Below are positions 27,082 to 35,503 of a stretch of 55,532 nucleotides of DNA, in pieces. The first letter of the stretch is position 1; every line of letters begins with the position of its first letter. The stretch comes from Candidatus Argoarchaeum ethanivorans (GTDB taxonomy: Archaea; Halobacteriota; Methanosarcinia; Methanosarcinales; EX4572-44), in NCBI GenBank assembly GCA_004193545.1, contig RPGO01000017.1:1-55532 (forward strand), given 5' to 3'. A program made the position numbers and the translations under genes. The notes beneath the pieces are model-generated. The model ran no database searches and was not told the DNA's origin. It worked only from the letters and a program-made list of their open reading frames with translations.

Positions 27082-27738
27082 TTATACATAATGCTTGGAC
27101 AATTTCTCGTTAGCATTCTCACTCGTAAACCCCCAGTTGATTTTCTTTTCATCGTCATTCCGTTTCCTGGTCCATGCAGCCACTTCCCGGACCAGTGTCT
27201 CCATATCTCCAATCCGTCTGTCAGTGCATTCGATATCCATCACATTGATCTCGATTTCAGCGGCATTAAGCCAGCTTGCATGTTTTGGCGTGTAATGAAA
27301 CTCGATCTTGCTCAAAATCCTTTCCGCCTCCTCCTCACTGAATGCCTCGTAAAATGACTTTTCCTTGTGAGTATTGAGGTTATCCATGACCAGTTGGATG
27401 TTTTCAACGTCTGGGTATTCTTCATCGACAAGCATCCTCACAAATTGTGCAAAATCCACCATGGTTCTTCTTTTGGTGATCTGGGTCACACGTTTCCCTG
27501 CTTTGAATTCGACCGCCATGAATATGTTTGCTGTGCCGTTCCTGACGTATTCATAATCATATTTCACAGGGATTCCAGGCTTCATAGGGATGGAAATCCT
27601 TTTATCTCCAAGAAGTTGCTTTGGTTTCTCGTCAAAACAGACAATGGGACTTCCCGGGTCGTACGGTTCTTCGTACAGATCGAGAACATCGTACATCCGT
27701 TCTCTGTATTCGGTGTCGATCGTCTGTATGCACCACAT
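27082..27738 (-). CDS. IS630 transposase, DDE catalytic part (OrfB)
   Basis: The 218-aa ORF holds the catalytic triad of an IS630/Tc1-mariner transposase: first Asp in IVCFDEKP, second Asp in QLVMDNLNTHKE, and Glu in WLNAAEIEI. It has no good start of its own (ATG at 27738 lies inside the domain). Reading continues naturally from OrfA if the ribosome slips back one base on the run of seven A (27765-27771 on the minus strand), giving a sequence KTKPWLRRMWCIQTID across the join. The C-terminus is intact (KLSKHYV). Confidence 0.9.
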   Translation of the reverse strand: MWCIQTIDTEYRERMYDVLDLYEEPYDPGSPIVCFDEKPKQLLGDKRISIPMKPGIPVKYDYEYVRNGTANIFMAVEFKAGKRVTQITKRRTMVDFAQFVRMLVDEEYPDVENIQLVMDNLNTHKEKSFYEAFSEEEAERILSKIEFHYTPKHASWLNAAEIEINVMDIECTDRRIGDMETLVREVAAWTRKRNDDEKKINWGFTSENANEKLSKHYV

Positions 27739-27743
27739 CCGCC

Positions 27744-28175
27744 TTAACCAAGGTTTAGTTTTGCTTTTTTTAAAATAAGCCTGATACTCTCTTTGTTTAT
27801 CGTTTCAAACCCATCCTTCTTTCGCATTTCTTCTGTTAGTAGTGTAAGTGTCCATCTCTTGCGCCCATCAGGTGATTCGGTGCATGCCTGCGCTATAACT
27901 TCCGCCTCATGTTTCTCTGTATACTTTTTAGGCTGACCGGATCTTGGTTTCTCCGCGAGGGCGTTTTGGAGACTTTCTTCGCGGTATTTCTTCTTGGTGT
28001 TGGAAACGGTTGCCCTGCTGATCCGCAGCGTATCTTTTATCTCCATTTCCTTTTTTCCATCATTGACCAGAAGCAAAATATGTGCCCGGGTCAATTCTCT
28101 CGCGCTTTTACGCCCCATTTTCACGAAATCGTTGAGATACTCCACCTCCTTCTCTGTAAGTTTTATTTTTTCCAT
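27744..28175 (-). CDS. IS630 transposase, DNA-binding part (OrfA)
   Basis: A 143-aa ORF with a helix-turn-helix and linker: KLTEKEVEYLNDFVKMG, ISRATVSNTKKKYREE and a second winged-helix-like half ending in LILKKAKLNLG. It binds the terminal repeats. The stop falls just after the A7 tract, so most ribosomes make this short protein, which in related elements can inhibit transposition; a minority make the OrfA-OrfB fusion. Start ATG at 28175. Confidence 0.88.
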   Translation of the reverse strand: MEKIKLTEKEVEYLNDFVKMGRKSARELTRAHILLLVNDGKKEMEIKDTLRISRATVSNTKKKYREESLQNALAEKPRSGQPKKYTEKHEAEVIAQACTESPDGRKRWTLTLLTEEMRKKDGFETINKESIRLILKKAKLNLG

Positions 28176-28482
28176 AGAATATGGTTGGACTCACAGGTTT
28201 ATAAACTTTGTCTAAAAATTAAGTTGCTGAGACACTAGTTCACTCTCCGTTTATTTTTTTCTATCCGACAGAGGGCAATTTCACTTAACTTCAGTATATC
28301 CAAACTCGAGTTCGTATATCCTTACATTTTGGCAGTATATCTGAACTACTTCGCATATATATCCCCCTGTATGAACACTTTTTCTCCCCAAACGTTTCCC
28401 AACCATCTTTTTACATCACCACTTCCCTTATTTTTAAACTACCTGTCTAAGGGATTTCTTATTTGACTCAAGTCTTTATTAC

Positions 28483-28752
28483 TCACATGTGTATATATCT
28501 CTCTGTCGTTTTTGAACTTTTATGCCCCAGTAATTCCTGAATATACCTCAAATCTACACCGCTTTCCAGCAGATGTGTGGCGAAACTACGCTTGAGAGAA
28601 TAAAGAGCAACGTTCTTTTTAATGTTTGCCTTTTTACGGGGTTGTAAAGTTATTGGGTGTTGGCATTGTTTCGACCTGGTTGCGTATTCAGGTATAATGT
28701 CTGCTGTTCTAGGTTTGAACGCATGAAAGAAATTAGAGTTCTGGCATAACAC
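28483..28752 (-). pseudogene. Tyrosine recombinase C-terminal fragment
   Basis: Only the end of an XerC/D-type integrase remains: [20 protein letters not shown], then [16 protein letters not shown] with the catalytic Tyr. The HxLRH box is degraded (SLKRS, losing both His), and the N-terminal core-binding and first Arg regions are missing. It is joined head to head with a transposase remnant at ~28748, marking a recombination breakpoint. Inactive. Confidence 0.8.
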
Positions 28753-29239
28753 CCGGAGAGTTTACAACCCCAACCTTCGGCTGGAAGAACAGAAGACGCT
28801 GTACAGGAAACTGGACGAGCATGAGATCGAGAAGGAAAAATACAATATAGGGATGAAGAAGGCAGGAAAAATCCTTATTATCTCAGATATGGATGTCGAG
28901 AAGCTGGAATTTTATCTTCTCTACAAGAAACGAGAAGTGGTTGAGAAGATGTTTGACACGTACAAGATGATTCTTAATGCGGACAAGCTCTACCTGCAGG
29001 ACGATGAGAGTGTCTTTGGACACGTATTCATCGCGTTTCTTTCACTCTATATCCACTGTAAGCTGGAGCAGCTCTTGAATAAGAGTGAGTTGAATCATAA
29101 GTTTACTCCGATTGATCTGTTGTTCAAATACAGCAAGGTCTACCATCTTGAGATGCATGGCCGTGGCATGATCACTGAGGTTCCAGAGAAGGTAAAGGAT
29201 CTGGAGGAAAAACTTGGGTTGAACATATTCCCCAATTGA
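28748..29239 (+). pseudogene. IS4-type (IS1634-like) transposase C-terminal remnant
   Basis: The frame opens at the breakpoint and reads ~160 residues, including LYKKREVVEKMFDTYK (the YREK-like Glu region of IS4 transposases), DDESVFGHVFIAFLSLYIHC and a normal C-terminal end. The first two Asp of the DDE triad and all of the N-terminus are lost. The longest ATG-started piece is 28853-29239 (128 aa). It cannot transpose. Confidence 0.75.
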
Positions 29240-29352
29240 TGCGGAGTTAAGGTTCCCATGACAAAACCTTCTAAATCCCAATATTGAAGTCCGAAGGTGA
29301 TAAAAAAAAGCGAGAAAAATGTCCAGAGAAATACCTGCCATAGTTAGACTAA

Positions 29353-30213
29353 CTATTTTCTTCTCAGTATTATACTTAGTTGCTTATAAAAGATAATTAT
29401 AAAAGGAGCAAGGAATAGCATAATCATCATTACCTTGTCGGTGGCAGAGCCAGAGGCAAGGATGGTAAAGAGAGTAGGCCCCTCTTCTCGTATCTCAAAC
29501 ATGTATGGGACAGTATCACCCATGAACTCCTTTGTTATATTGAGAATTCCATCGTAAGAGCCTTTAATAGGTGCGAGTGCTGAGACACGGACCATGGTAA
29601 CGGTATTTGAAGCGAGGGGGTGATCCTTAACATAGTAATAGAGCACGACTCGTCGTTCTGTGACATTTCCATTTGATTCCTTTACCACAATGAGCTTTTT
29701 TGCTGAAGTTGTTATGTTGGATTCAACTTTTTCTTTCCCACTCCTAAATAGAGGCTCTTCTACCCAGCTTACATTCTGCACTGGTACTCTCTCTTTGCCC
29801 TCTTCTTCTATCGTGTAGCCCAATGCGGGGTAACAGACGATAGGGGGATGAAAGCTCGAGCGGTTGTTAGACTGCACGATGAGGAAAAACACGGGCTGGT
29901 ACAATTTCGGATGCGAATATGCACGCATGAGTATGACGTCCGCACCCAAGCTTTCTGCAGCACGTGTCGTATTGTAATCAGAGCCGTTCCAATCGCCGAT
30001 CTGCTTTGGGAATGTCCGCATGTGCTCGTTGCTTCCGAAATCCATCTTTGTTCGCACATTCATTTCATCCTCGGTTGCATGTGAGAGTTCTGTGCCGATA
30101 GTGGTGATGGATTTTGCGAGGATCGTGGAAGGCGTTGAAAATAGGAAGATAATCACGAATGCGAGCACCAAAAGTCCGATGATCTTTGAATATTCCTCAA
30201 AGAAATTTTTCAT
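29353..30213 (-). CDS. EpsI-like (DUF3485) exosortase-associated protein
   Basis: A 286-aa protein with an N-terminal membrane helix (~12-32) and a C-terminal one (~260-282). The outer part carries the EpsI/DUF3485 pattern: FPKQIGDWNGSDYNTTRAAES and then HPPIVCYPALGYTIEEEGKE, with a conserved Cys after PPIV. EpsI-type proteins accompany exosortases and archaeosortases and are thought to help process or modify sorted surface proteins. A strong AGGAGG site precedes the ATG. It is the third gene of the operon PEF-CTERM, archaeosortase, EpsI. Confidence 0.8.
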   Translation of the reverse strand: MKNFFEEYSKIIGLLVLAFVIIFLFSTPSTILAKSITTIGTELSHATEDEMNVRTKMDFGSNEHMRTFPKQIGDWNGSDYNTTRAAESLGADVILMRAYSHPKLYQPVFFLIVQSNNRSSFHPPIVCYPALGYTIEEEGKERVPVQNVSWVEEPLFRSGKEKVESNITTSAKKLIVVKESNGNVTERRVVLYYYVKDHPLASNTVTMVRVSALAPIKGSYDGILNITKEFMGDTVPYMFEIREEGPTLFTILASGSATDKVMMIMLFLAPFIIIFYKQLSIILRRK

Positions 30214-30250
30214 TTCTGTTTTTCCTCCTGTCCTTGCATGCGACGGTTAG

Positions 30251-31075
30251 TTAGCCTTTGACCTTACATCCAATGATTATACTGATAAGCATCAGGAATA
30301 TAAATGCAATGATGAATAGCATAGGGCTGAATAGAGTATGGTAAAAGCCACTCGCGGTCTCAGCGCCATAAGCGTTTGCAATCAGTAGCAGGGACGTAAT
30401 TCTGAGGATGTTAGCGAGAATCACAATAGGAATTGCTAAGCATAAAAGTGTGACTTTTTTATGAAGCGGGCATTTTAAAATGTAGATGAAGATTGTTACC
30501 AGCGCCAGTAACGAGATGAGCGAGTTCATGCCACTGCACGGTAGCCCGACGACAAAAGAAGCATCAGTAAGTTGAATCTCTGCTCCAACTCTCGTAACCG
30601 GAATTCCAAGCATTTCGATAATTAATGCGGGATAACTAGCAGACAGTGATTGTAGAATGTATGCGACTTTTTTGAGGAATACAAAAGGCATGGGGATAGC
30701 GAAGATGAGGAAGGCAATAGGAAAGAGAAAAGCGCGCATCAGTGGTTTACCGTAGAAATAGAGGATTAAACCGCTCGCGGTGAATAAGAATGAGAGTGCA
30801 GTTAAAAAAGGGAATACCTTGATAAACCCAATGACGTAAAGGAAGAGTCCAAAGGCGAAGATGAAGAGCCCGGGTTTAAAAGGTGCGGGTTCCAGATTTT
30901 TATTTTCATATTCGCGGATATTTCGCCATGCGATAAAGCCAGAGACGATCAAGACCAGGAAACCATGAGAATAATAAGGCTCTGTGAGCCACGCATTTAC
31001 AAGCCATATAAACGTTCGAAAATATAAGAGTGCTAATAGGAGTGATACAGAAAGGGTGACTTTTGTTATATTCAT
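30251..31075 (-). CDS. Archaeosortase/exosortase family transpeptidase
   Basis: A 274-aa protein with about eight membrane helices. The catalytic set is visible near the outer face: Cys in VGLPCSGMNSLISLLAL, Arg in ANILRITSLLL and His in SGFYHTLFSPMLF. Archaeosortases cut C-terminal sorting signals of surface proteins and probably attach them to lipid. The likely substrates are the PEF-CTERM-type proteins at 31242, 34562 and the decayed one at 32187, all ending in VPEL..., a helix and a basic tail. Assignment to subtype ArtC (PEF-CTERM) is inferred from this pairing. Confidence 0.9.
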   Translation of the reverse strand: MNITKVTLSVSLLLALLYFRTFIWLVNAWLTEPYYSHGFLVLIVSGFIAWRNIREYENKNLEPAPFKPGLFIFAFGLFLYVIGFIKVFPFLTALSFLFTASGLILYFYGKPLMRAFLFPIAFLIFAIPMPFVFLKKVAYILQSLSASYPALIIEMLGIPVTRVGAEIQLTDASFVVGLPCSGMNSLISLLALVTIFIYILKCPLHKKVTLLCLAIPIVILANILRITSLLLIANAYGAETASGFYHTLFSPMLFIIAFIFLMLISIIIGCKVKG

Positions 31076-31125
31076 TAATATACTATCCCCTTTTGTCCAT
31101 GGTCTATTTATTGTTTCTTCTTCTA

Positions 31126-31192
31126 TAAACTTTCAGGAAAAGTTTAATCAAAACGCTTTCGCACTAAACTTTTGGTAAAAGTTTAATCAAAA
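31126..31192. repeat. Short direct repeat between PEF-CTERM gene and archaeosortase
   Basis: A ~24-bp word (core AAAAGTTTAATCAAAA) occurs at about 31138-31153 and again at 31172-31187, each preceded by ACTTT and a GG. The two lie in the spacer upstream of the archaeosortase start and beside the hairpin at 31202. It may be regulatory or a small duplication. Confidence 0.45.
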
Positions 31193-31201
31193 AAAAGCGA
31201 T

Positions 31202-31229
31202 AAGAGGAGCGATAAAAAAAACTCCTCTT
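31202..31229 (-). terminator. Hairpin after PEF-CTERM gene
   Basis: Stem AAGAGGAG (31202-31209) pairs with CTCCTCTT (31222-31229) around an A-rich loop. It lies 12 bp beyond the stop of the PEF-CTERM gene at 31242 and before the archaeosortase, so it may terminate most transcripts and keep the abundant substrate in excess over the enzyme. Confidence 0.55.
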
Positions 31230-31241
31230 TATCATATCCTT

Positions 31242-31871
31242 TTATTTATTATTCATTCTTCTGCTGTACATCACGAATCCCGCGAGTGTGAGCAAGCCGG
31301 TGCTCGTCAGTATTATCGTCGGCAGCTCCGGGACTGGGTACTCCGAGTAGGGCGGATAGTCAGTAAAACTACTACCATCGCATACCATCGTAAAGTCTGC
31401 ACTACCTGTACTGTTAATCCTTACCGCTAACCACTGATCTTTAGGAACTGTAAATGCAGCGCCAAGTAAATCATATGTTCTTCCCAACCCTGAGGGATGA
31501 TCCAATGTTCTCTCATCAGATTTACCCTTAGAAGTGAACGAACTTCCGTCCCATATGCCAATTTCAACAGTGAACTTTTTAGCTGCCGCGGGAGAGCTAC
31601 ATTCTACTTGCCCATTCCAATATTGTGCGGTGAAGGAAACCCCCTCATCAAGTTGAGCAGCATTTTCTGCCTTCACGATTTTACTTGTTCCTGCAGCAAT
31701 AGGTAAACTTCCTTGGTATGCTGGGGGCGGAACAACCACATTCTTATACATAACAGAATTATTACCAAAGTCCCATGATGTAGCAGGGTTAGCACTCGCC
31801 GTTCCAACTATCGATACCAGTAACGCCGCTGTCAATAGACAAATCACAATGCCTTTTTTCGTTTTATTCAT
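31242..31871 (-). CDS. PEF-CTERM-type surface protein
   Basis: A 209-aa secreted protein. It has a signal peptide (MNKTKKGIVICLLTAALLVS, cut after ASA near residue 27), a beta-rich body without a recognised domain (two Cys, many aromatic and Gly residues), and the tripartite sorting tail: VPELPT, hydrophobic helix, RRMNNK. After sorting the body would face outward. A strong AGGAGG stands before the ATG (31882-31888). The gene is first in the operon with the archaeosortase, which is its likely processing enzyme. Confidence 0.85.
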   Translation of the reverse strand: MNKTKKGIVICLLTAALLVSIVGTASANPATSWDFGNNSVMYKNVVVPPPAYQGSLPIAAGTSKIVKAENAAQLDEGVSFTAQYWNGQVECSSPAAAKKFTVEIGIWDGSSFTSKGKSDERTLDHPSGLGRTYDLLGAAFTVPKDQWLAVRINSTGSADFTMVCDGSSFTDYPPYSEYPVPELPTIILTSTGLLTLAGFVMYSRRMNNK

Positions 31872-32186
31872 CTTTTTATATCCTCCTAATTTTTTTACTT
31901 TTCCTTCTTCGCTTCACCTTTTTATCTTGATATACCTACAATTGTTAGAAAAGGTGCATGTTTTACTATAGGCGCATTTCACTATAAAAGCTCTTTGGTT
32001 TTTATAGGATTGCTCAACTTGAGTAATTGCTCCGTCAAACTGCTCATTGCGCTTTAACGTGGCTGAAAGAATCAAGATAATACGTTTTTCTTTTTCCTTC
32101 TTTATTCGTCTTCTGGTGATTCCACTTTCCCTTCCCGCTACCCCGTCAATTTCGCCGGACCCTTCGCAACTCCATCCATGAGCTAT
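31872..32186. other. 315-bp spacer
   Basis: The left part must carry the promoter of the PEF-CTERM/archaeosortase operon. I see no gene, tRNA or clear repeat. The sequence near 32000-32160 is pyrimidine-rich and may be the downstream remainder of the decayed PEF-CTERM gene's transcript. Confidence 0.4.
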
Positions 32187-32524
32187 CTATTCTTTTCTCT
32201 TTCTCCACCCAACGTACCCCGCAAGCGCTCCCAATCCCACGCTGAACAGCACAACCGTTGGCAATTCCGGCACCGGTGCACATGGACTTGGACCAGTCCC
32301 GAACCGATAGAACGTCACATTACCCTTGTCGTGATTGTCCTGCCAGTCGTAGATGCTCGCATGGATCGTGTCGTTAGTCATTCCCGCACCGCCGTCTCGT
32401 CACCAGCCCAAAGTATTAACGCAAATGTCGCCCCAGGCGCATGATTCCGCACTCACAACAGAAACCGCAGTAAAGGCAGTAAAAATAAAGCTGCTAACAT
32501 CCAGATTAATGCAATCTTACTCAT
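32187..32524 (-). pseudogene. Decayed PEF-CTERM protein
   Basis: The 3' part is intact and ends with VPELPTVVLFSVGLGALAGY and RKRKE, a sorting tail. Upstream, the same frame continues through an in-frame TGA (near 32398) into ESCAWGDICVNTLGW and a signal-peptide end (FTAVSVVSA), and a frameshift then separates it from the true start MSKIALIWMLAALFLL at 32524. Two lesions mean it is a pseudogene unless both are sequencing errors. The intact frame would give ~112 residues. Confidence 0.75.
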
Positions 32525-32730
32525 CAATCTGTTTGCTTTTGTCATTCAGATCGTTTATATCCCTATCCAACCCGCACAGAAATACGCATACGTATATATT
32601 TGATACAATTTGTGGTAGGACGAAAAGGGCAGACAATCCTGGTTAGCAAGAAGTTATTTGAAGATCCGTGTCGTGATGAATGAATTGAAAGGGGTAATCT
32701 AAGTAAATGAGTGGGAATTTGAATTAAGCC

Positions 32731-33395
32731 TTGAGATGGTTAAAACCGGCGGAAAAGGATTTGACCAGTGCTAAAAATAGCTTGGACTCTGGCGATTATG
32801 AGTGGGCGTGCTTTCAATCAGAACAAAGTGCGGAAAAAGCGTTGAAATCGTTTTTATACCTGAGAGGTTTTCGGAAGATCTTAACACATTCGATATTTGA
32901 ATTGATAAAAGAGATAGGGGACCTGGAGATCGAATTTAAGAGCTTGAAAAAGGCGGCAAAGGTTTTGGATAGTGTTTACATTCCTGCGCAATACCCCCTG
33001 GTATTGCAGGGGATTTAGCACCGTTTGAATACTATGGGAAGGAGGATGCAGAAGAATGCATAAACTATAGGATTGATATTGGAAAAGGTAAAGAAACATA
33101 TAAAGAAATAGATATTAAATTGCAGGAATTGGCGAAGAGGCTCGGGGTGAAATACCGGGTGATTAAGATAATTGTATTTGGCTCTTGTCCGGGCGGATTT
33201 AAATGAGGGAAGTGACATTGATTTGGTGATAGTAGGTGATTTCAAGAACAAATTTCATAAGAGAATTGCCGGCGTTCTTGGTTTAACCGATTTCCAATAG
33301 AACCCTTGTGTTATACAGAAGAGGAGTTCAGGAAGATGATACTGAATAAAAATGAGTTTATATCAGAAGTATTTGAGGAAGGTGTAACGCTATGA
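32731..33395 (+). pseudogene. HEPN-MNT pair, frameshifted
   Basis: The first open part (TTG 32731 to 33018) is a HEPN-domain protein (WLKPAEKDLTSAKNSL, WACFQSEQSAEKALKSFLYL). After a frameshift near 32995 the HEPN end continues (EYYGKEDAEECINY). Then the remains of a minimal nucleotidyltransferase follow: ELAKRLGVKYRVIKIIVFGS, a second frameshift, RADLNEGSDIDLVIVGDF, a third, and EEFRKMILNKNEFISEVFEEG. HEPN and MNT proteins usually form a toxin-antitoxin pair. Both genes are broken. An inverted, more decayed copy lies at 36195-36690. Confidence 0.8.
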
Positions 33396-33411
33396 ACCTC
33401 GGCAGCACTAC

Positions 33412-33774
33412 CTACCGCATTGGTTCCGCCAGACCCTGCTCAACCAGTTCCTCATTTAACGTCTCTGTCGAGTCTTTCAGGTACACGGTTGCAAGCCATC
33501 TTCGCCATTTACCTCGCTTCTTTGTTTCTATTATCAACTCTTTCCCATTCTCCTTCAATCTCCGCTCAACGTACTCTTTCGCTGCCATTCCCTTCCTGTA
33601 CTCTTCGCTATCCTTCGACACCCGGTATATCTCCGGCGTGTCTATTCCTGCTAAACGCACTCGTTCGCGCAGCTCCACGTAGAAGCCGAGGTCTATTACC
33701 ACGTCCATCGTATCCCCATCCACTACTCTACCGAGTTTCGCTCTGTACTGATAGCTTGGTTTCCTTGGTTCCAT
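33412..33774 (-). CDS. Thermonuclease (staphylococcal nuclease-like)
   Basis: A 120-aa SNase-domain protein. The opening RAKLGRVVDGDTMDVVIDLG gives the calcium-binding Asp in DGDT; RVRLAGIDTPEI holds the catalytic Arg; a GKWRRWLATVYL block replaces the second catalytic Arg region (RxRxL). No signal peptide, so it would act inside the cell. It follows the PIN gene by 15 bp and is probably cotranscribed with the toxin-antitoxin pair. A frameshifted inverted copy lies at 35815-36155. Confidence 0.85.
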   Translation of the reverse strand: MEPRKPSYQYRAKLGRVVDGDTMDVVIDLGFYVELRERVRLAGIDTPEIYRVSKDSEEYRKGMAAKEYVERRLKENGKELIIETKKRGKWRRWLATVYLKDSTETLNEELVEQGLAEPMR

Positions 33775-33789
33775 TTTGACACCTTAATC

Positions 33790-34248
33790 TTAGTCATTCA
33801 ATTCAATATTCGCAACCTTATATACTTTTTTGAATCCCATTCCTACCTGATCAAAATGGTCATCTTCTGTAAGAATATTGGTGATCTCCCGCTCCGCCAT
33901 GACGACCATTGAGGTTAAATCGGTAAAGGAGATTCTTGGCTTGTCCTTAAACTTCATTCTTAAGCATTTCGCCTTCTCGAATCGCTCTCCTGTAATACGC
34001 TTTAAGCGGAGGTAACCTTCCGCAATCGCAAGCTCTATTATATCTAATGAATCCGCAGCATCCTTAAAATGCAATCGCCTGAAGAGAAGCGTAAAGGTTT
34101 CGTCAAGGATGTAATCGGTAGTGTAACTTACACCCTTGCGGTTCCTCCACGACGAATAAAACTCGTTAAGCTCCTTGTGCCTCCGCTCCCGCCTATTATT
34201 TAATACAATCCAGCCCCATGTATCAATAAGAGTTTCAATCTCTCTCAC
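33790..34248 (-). CDS. PIN-domain RNase (VapC-type toxin)
   Basis: A 152-aa PIN ribonuclease. Acidic active-site residues are at IDTWGWI (Asp ~8), YILDETFTLL (Asp/Glu ~46) and ISFTDLTSMVVM (Asp ~118), followed by TEDDHFDQVG. The start is GTG, preceded by the antitoxin. If one G is removed from the homopolymer in the antitoxin, its stop overlaps this GTG by 4 bp (GTGA), the arrangement normal for vapBC. The toxin is intact; an inverted decayed copy lies at 35504-35805. Confidence 0.85.
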   Translation of the reverse strand: MREIETLIDTWGWIVLNNRRERRHKELNEFYSSWRNRKGVSYTTDYILDETFTLLFRRLHFKDAADSLDIIELAIAEGYLRLKRITGERFEKAKCLRMKFKDKPRISFTDLTSMVVMAEREITNILTEDDHFDQVGMGFKKVYKVANIELND

Positions 34249-34287
34249 TCACCATAAAGTAGTTCGTCTATCTTGTGAGCAAAGGGT

Positions 34288-34497
34288 TCAACTGATACCC
34301 CCCCCAACGTATTTCAGAATAGGATACTTTTCGGGGTCCAGGTCTGATTCTGGTTCTTCCTCCCGTTCCTCTTCCCTCTTCTCTTTTGCTAAGAGATAGC
34401 TCACGAAATCAAAGACTTCCGTAAGTTTATCCTCCGGCAAACGTTCCAGTGCTTCCTTAACAACGTCTTTGACTATCTGCGTCTTATATTCTCCCAT
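34288..34497 (-). CDS. VapB-type antitoxin, out of frame at a G8 tract
   Basis: The ORF gives 69 aa: an N-terminal helical region (VKDVVKEALERLPEDKLTEV) then an acidic linker and PILKYVGGG before a stop. At 34299-34306 lies a run of eight G on the coding strand. With seven G the frame continues KYVGGVSVEPFAHKIDELLYGE to a stop at 34245, overlapping the toxin start. That tail is the usual toxin-binding end of this antitoxin family. As written the antitoxin lacks it. The run may be a phase-variable switch or a sequencing error. Confidence 0.8.
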   Translation of the reverse strand: MGEYKTQIVKDVVKEALERLPEDKLTEVFDFVSYLLAKEKREEEREEEPESDLDPEKYPILKYVGGGIS

Positions 34498-34561
34498 CTA
34501 TATCACCAGACCATAGCGCATACAGTAATTTAAAAATATACCGATCGGTTGGTTCCATTTA

Positions 34562-35263
34562 TTATTTCTTCCGCTTTGCTAATAAAACGTATCCTGCGAG
34601 TGCGATCAAGCCTGTGGAGAACAGGATGAAGGTGCCGAGTTCGGGGACGGGGTAGCCCGGGTCGGATGAGGGAGAAGTGAGGTTAGAGAGTCTACCGATA
34701 CCTGCGTTGTAGTAATATATATTTGCAGTAGTAGTAGTACCTGTCCTGTTATGATATATCCTGAGTGCTAATCTTTCATCTTTATTGAATGTTTGATTTG
34801 TTGTAGCATTATCGGAGCATGTAATAGTAGTATATTTTCCAGATGCTGTTTTATTTCCATGTGCGAGATATGTTGCTTCACCACTTTCGTTTACTTTGCA
34901 CACATCAACAAAAATAGAGAAATCGTTATAATTTGAATGACTAATATTTACAATCCAATCATCCTCTCCAAATGTTACACCATCGAATTGCGCCGGGTAT
35001 CCAGCATACCACCACGTAGTTTTTTTGGTCATATTAGGAAGAACCATGTGGTTATGTGCAGTGGCGTTACCTGTTTTGTTCATGAAAAGATCCTTATGGT
35101 GATGTGTGCTGTTGCCGGCAGTTATCCCCGAATATTCACTCTCATCGTGACCCAAAAGATGCCAACTCTGCGAATCTGCCGCTCCCACCACCTGCACACC
35201 TGCCAGCATCACCATCGTTAAAACCAAAATCACAATCAATCTTCTTCGGCGCATACGCATCAA
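34562..35263 (-). CDS. PEF-CTERM-type surface protein
   Basis: A 233-aa secreted protein with a signal peptide (RRRRLIVILVLTMVMLAGV, cut after VGAA near 28), a His- and Asn-rich beta body with many N-glycosylation sequons (for example NKTGN, NATTNQT, NRTG), and the tail VPELGTFILFSTGL, helix, KRKK. The variant VPELGT replaces VPELPT. It is a likely substrate of the archaeosortase at 30.3 kb. It sits inside the spacer of the inverted duplication, between the intact VapBC/nuclease arm and the decayed arm. Confidence 0.82.
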   Translation of the reverse strand: MMRMRRRRLIVILVLTMVMLAGVQVVGAADSQSWHLLGHDESEYSGITAGNSTHHHKDLFMNKTGNATAHNHMVLPNMTKKTTWWYAGYPAQFDGVTFGEDDWIVNISHSNYNDFSIFVDVCKVNESGEATYLAHGNKTASGKYTTITCSDNATTNQTFNKDERLALRIYHNRTGTTTTANIYYYNAGIGRLSNLTSPSSDPGYPVPELGTFILFSTGLIALAGYVLLAKRKK

Positions 35264-35503
35264 ATAGCCCTATTCTTTTTATCACTATTTAAAGTCTTTC
35301 ATCTTATCTTATTACCTTCTTCACCACTATCACTTGCATCTCAACTTTGAGAATTATATTTTAATCCGATAATTGCCCATTGGTGATCGGTTAAGGAATC
35401 TAATAGCCTCCTTGCTTATGGTTTTTAGAAAAATGAGTACATCTATAACTGATTAAAAGCTGTCTGTAAAAGTTTAAATATATTTACATGAATATCCCAT
35501 CCA

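Larger units (their letters stand above)
27062..28235 (-). mobile_element. Complete IS630-family element
   Basis: A 1174-bp element with imperfect terminal repeats (GTGTCTCGACAATTTAG at the low end; GTGTCTCAGCAACTTAA read inward from the high end) flanked by duplicated TA (27060-27061 and 28236-28237). It carries two ORFs joined by a probable -1 frameshift. The only full copy in the window; partial copies form both window ends, and older remnants lie at 22373 and 43371. Confidence 0.93.

Noticed and set aside
32398-32400. In-frame TGA as selenocysteine or recoded tryptophan in the PEF-CTERM gene at 32187
   Set aside because: A second lesion (frameshift in the signal peptide) lies just upstream and no SECIS-like hairpin is seen; simple decay is more likely.
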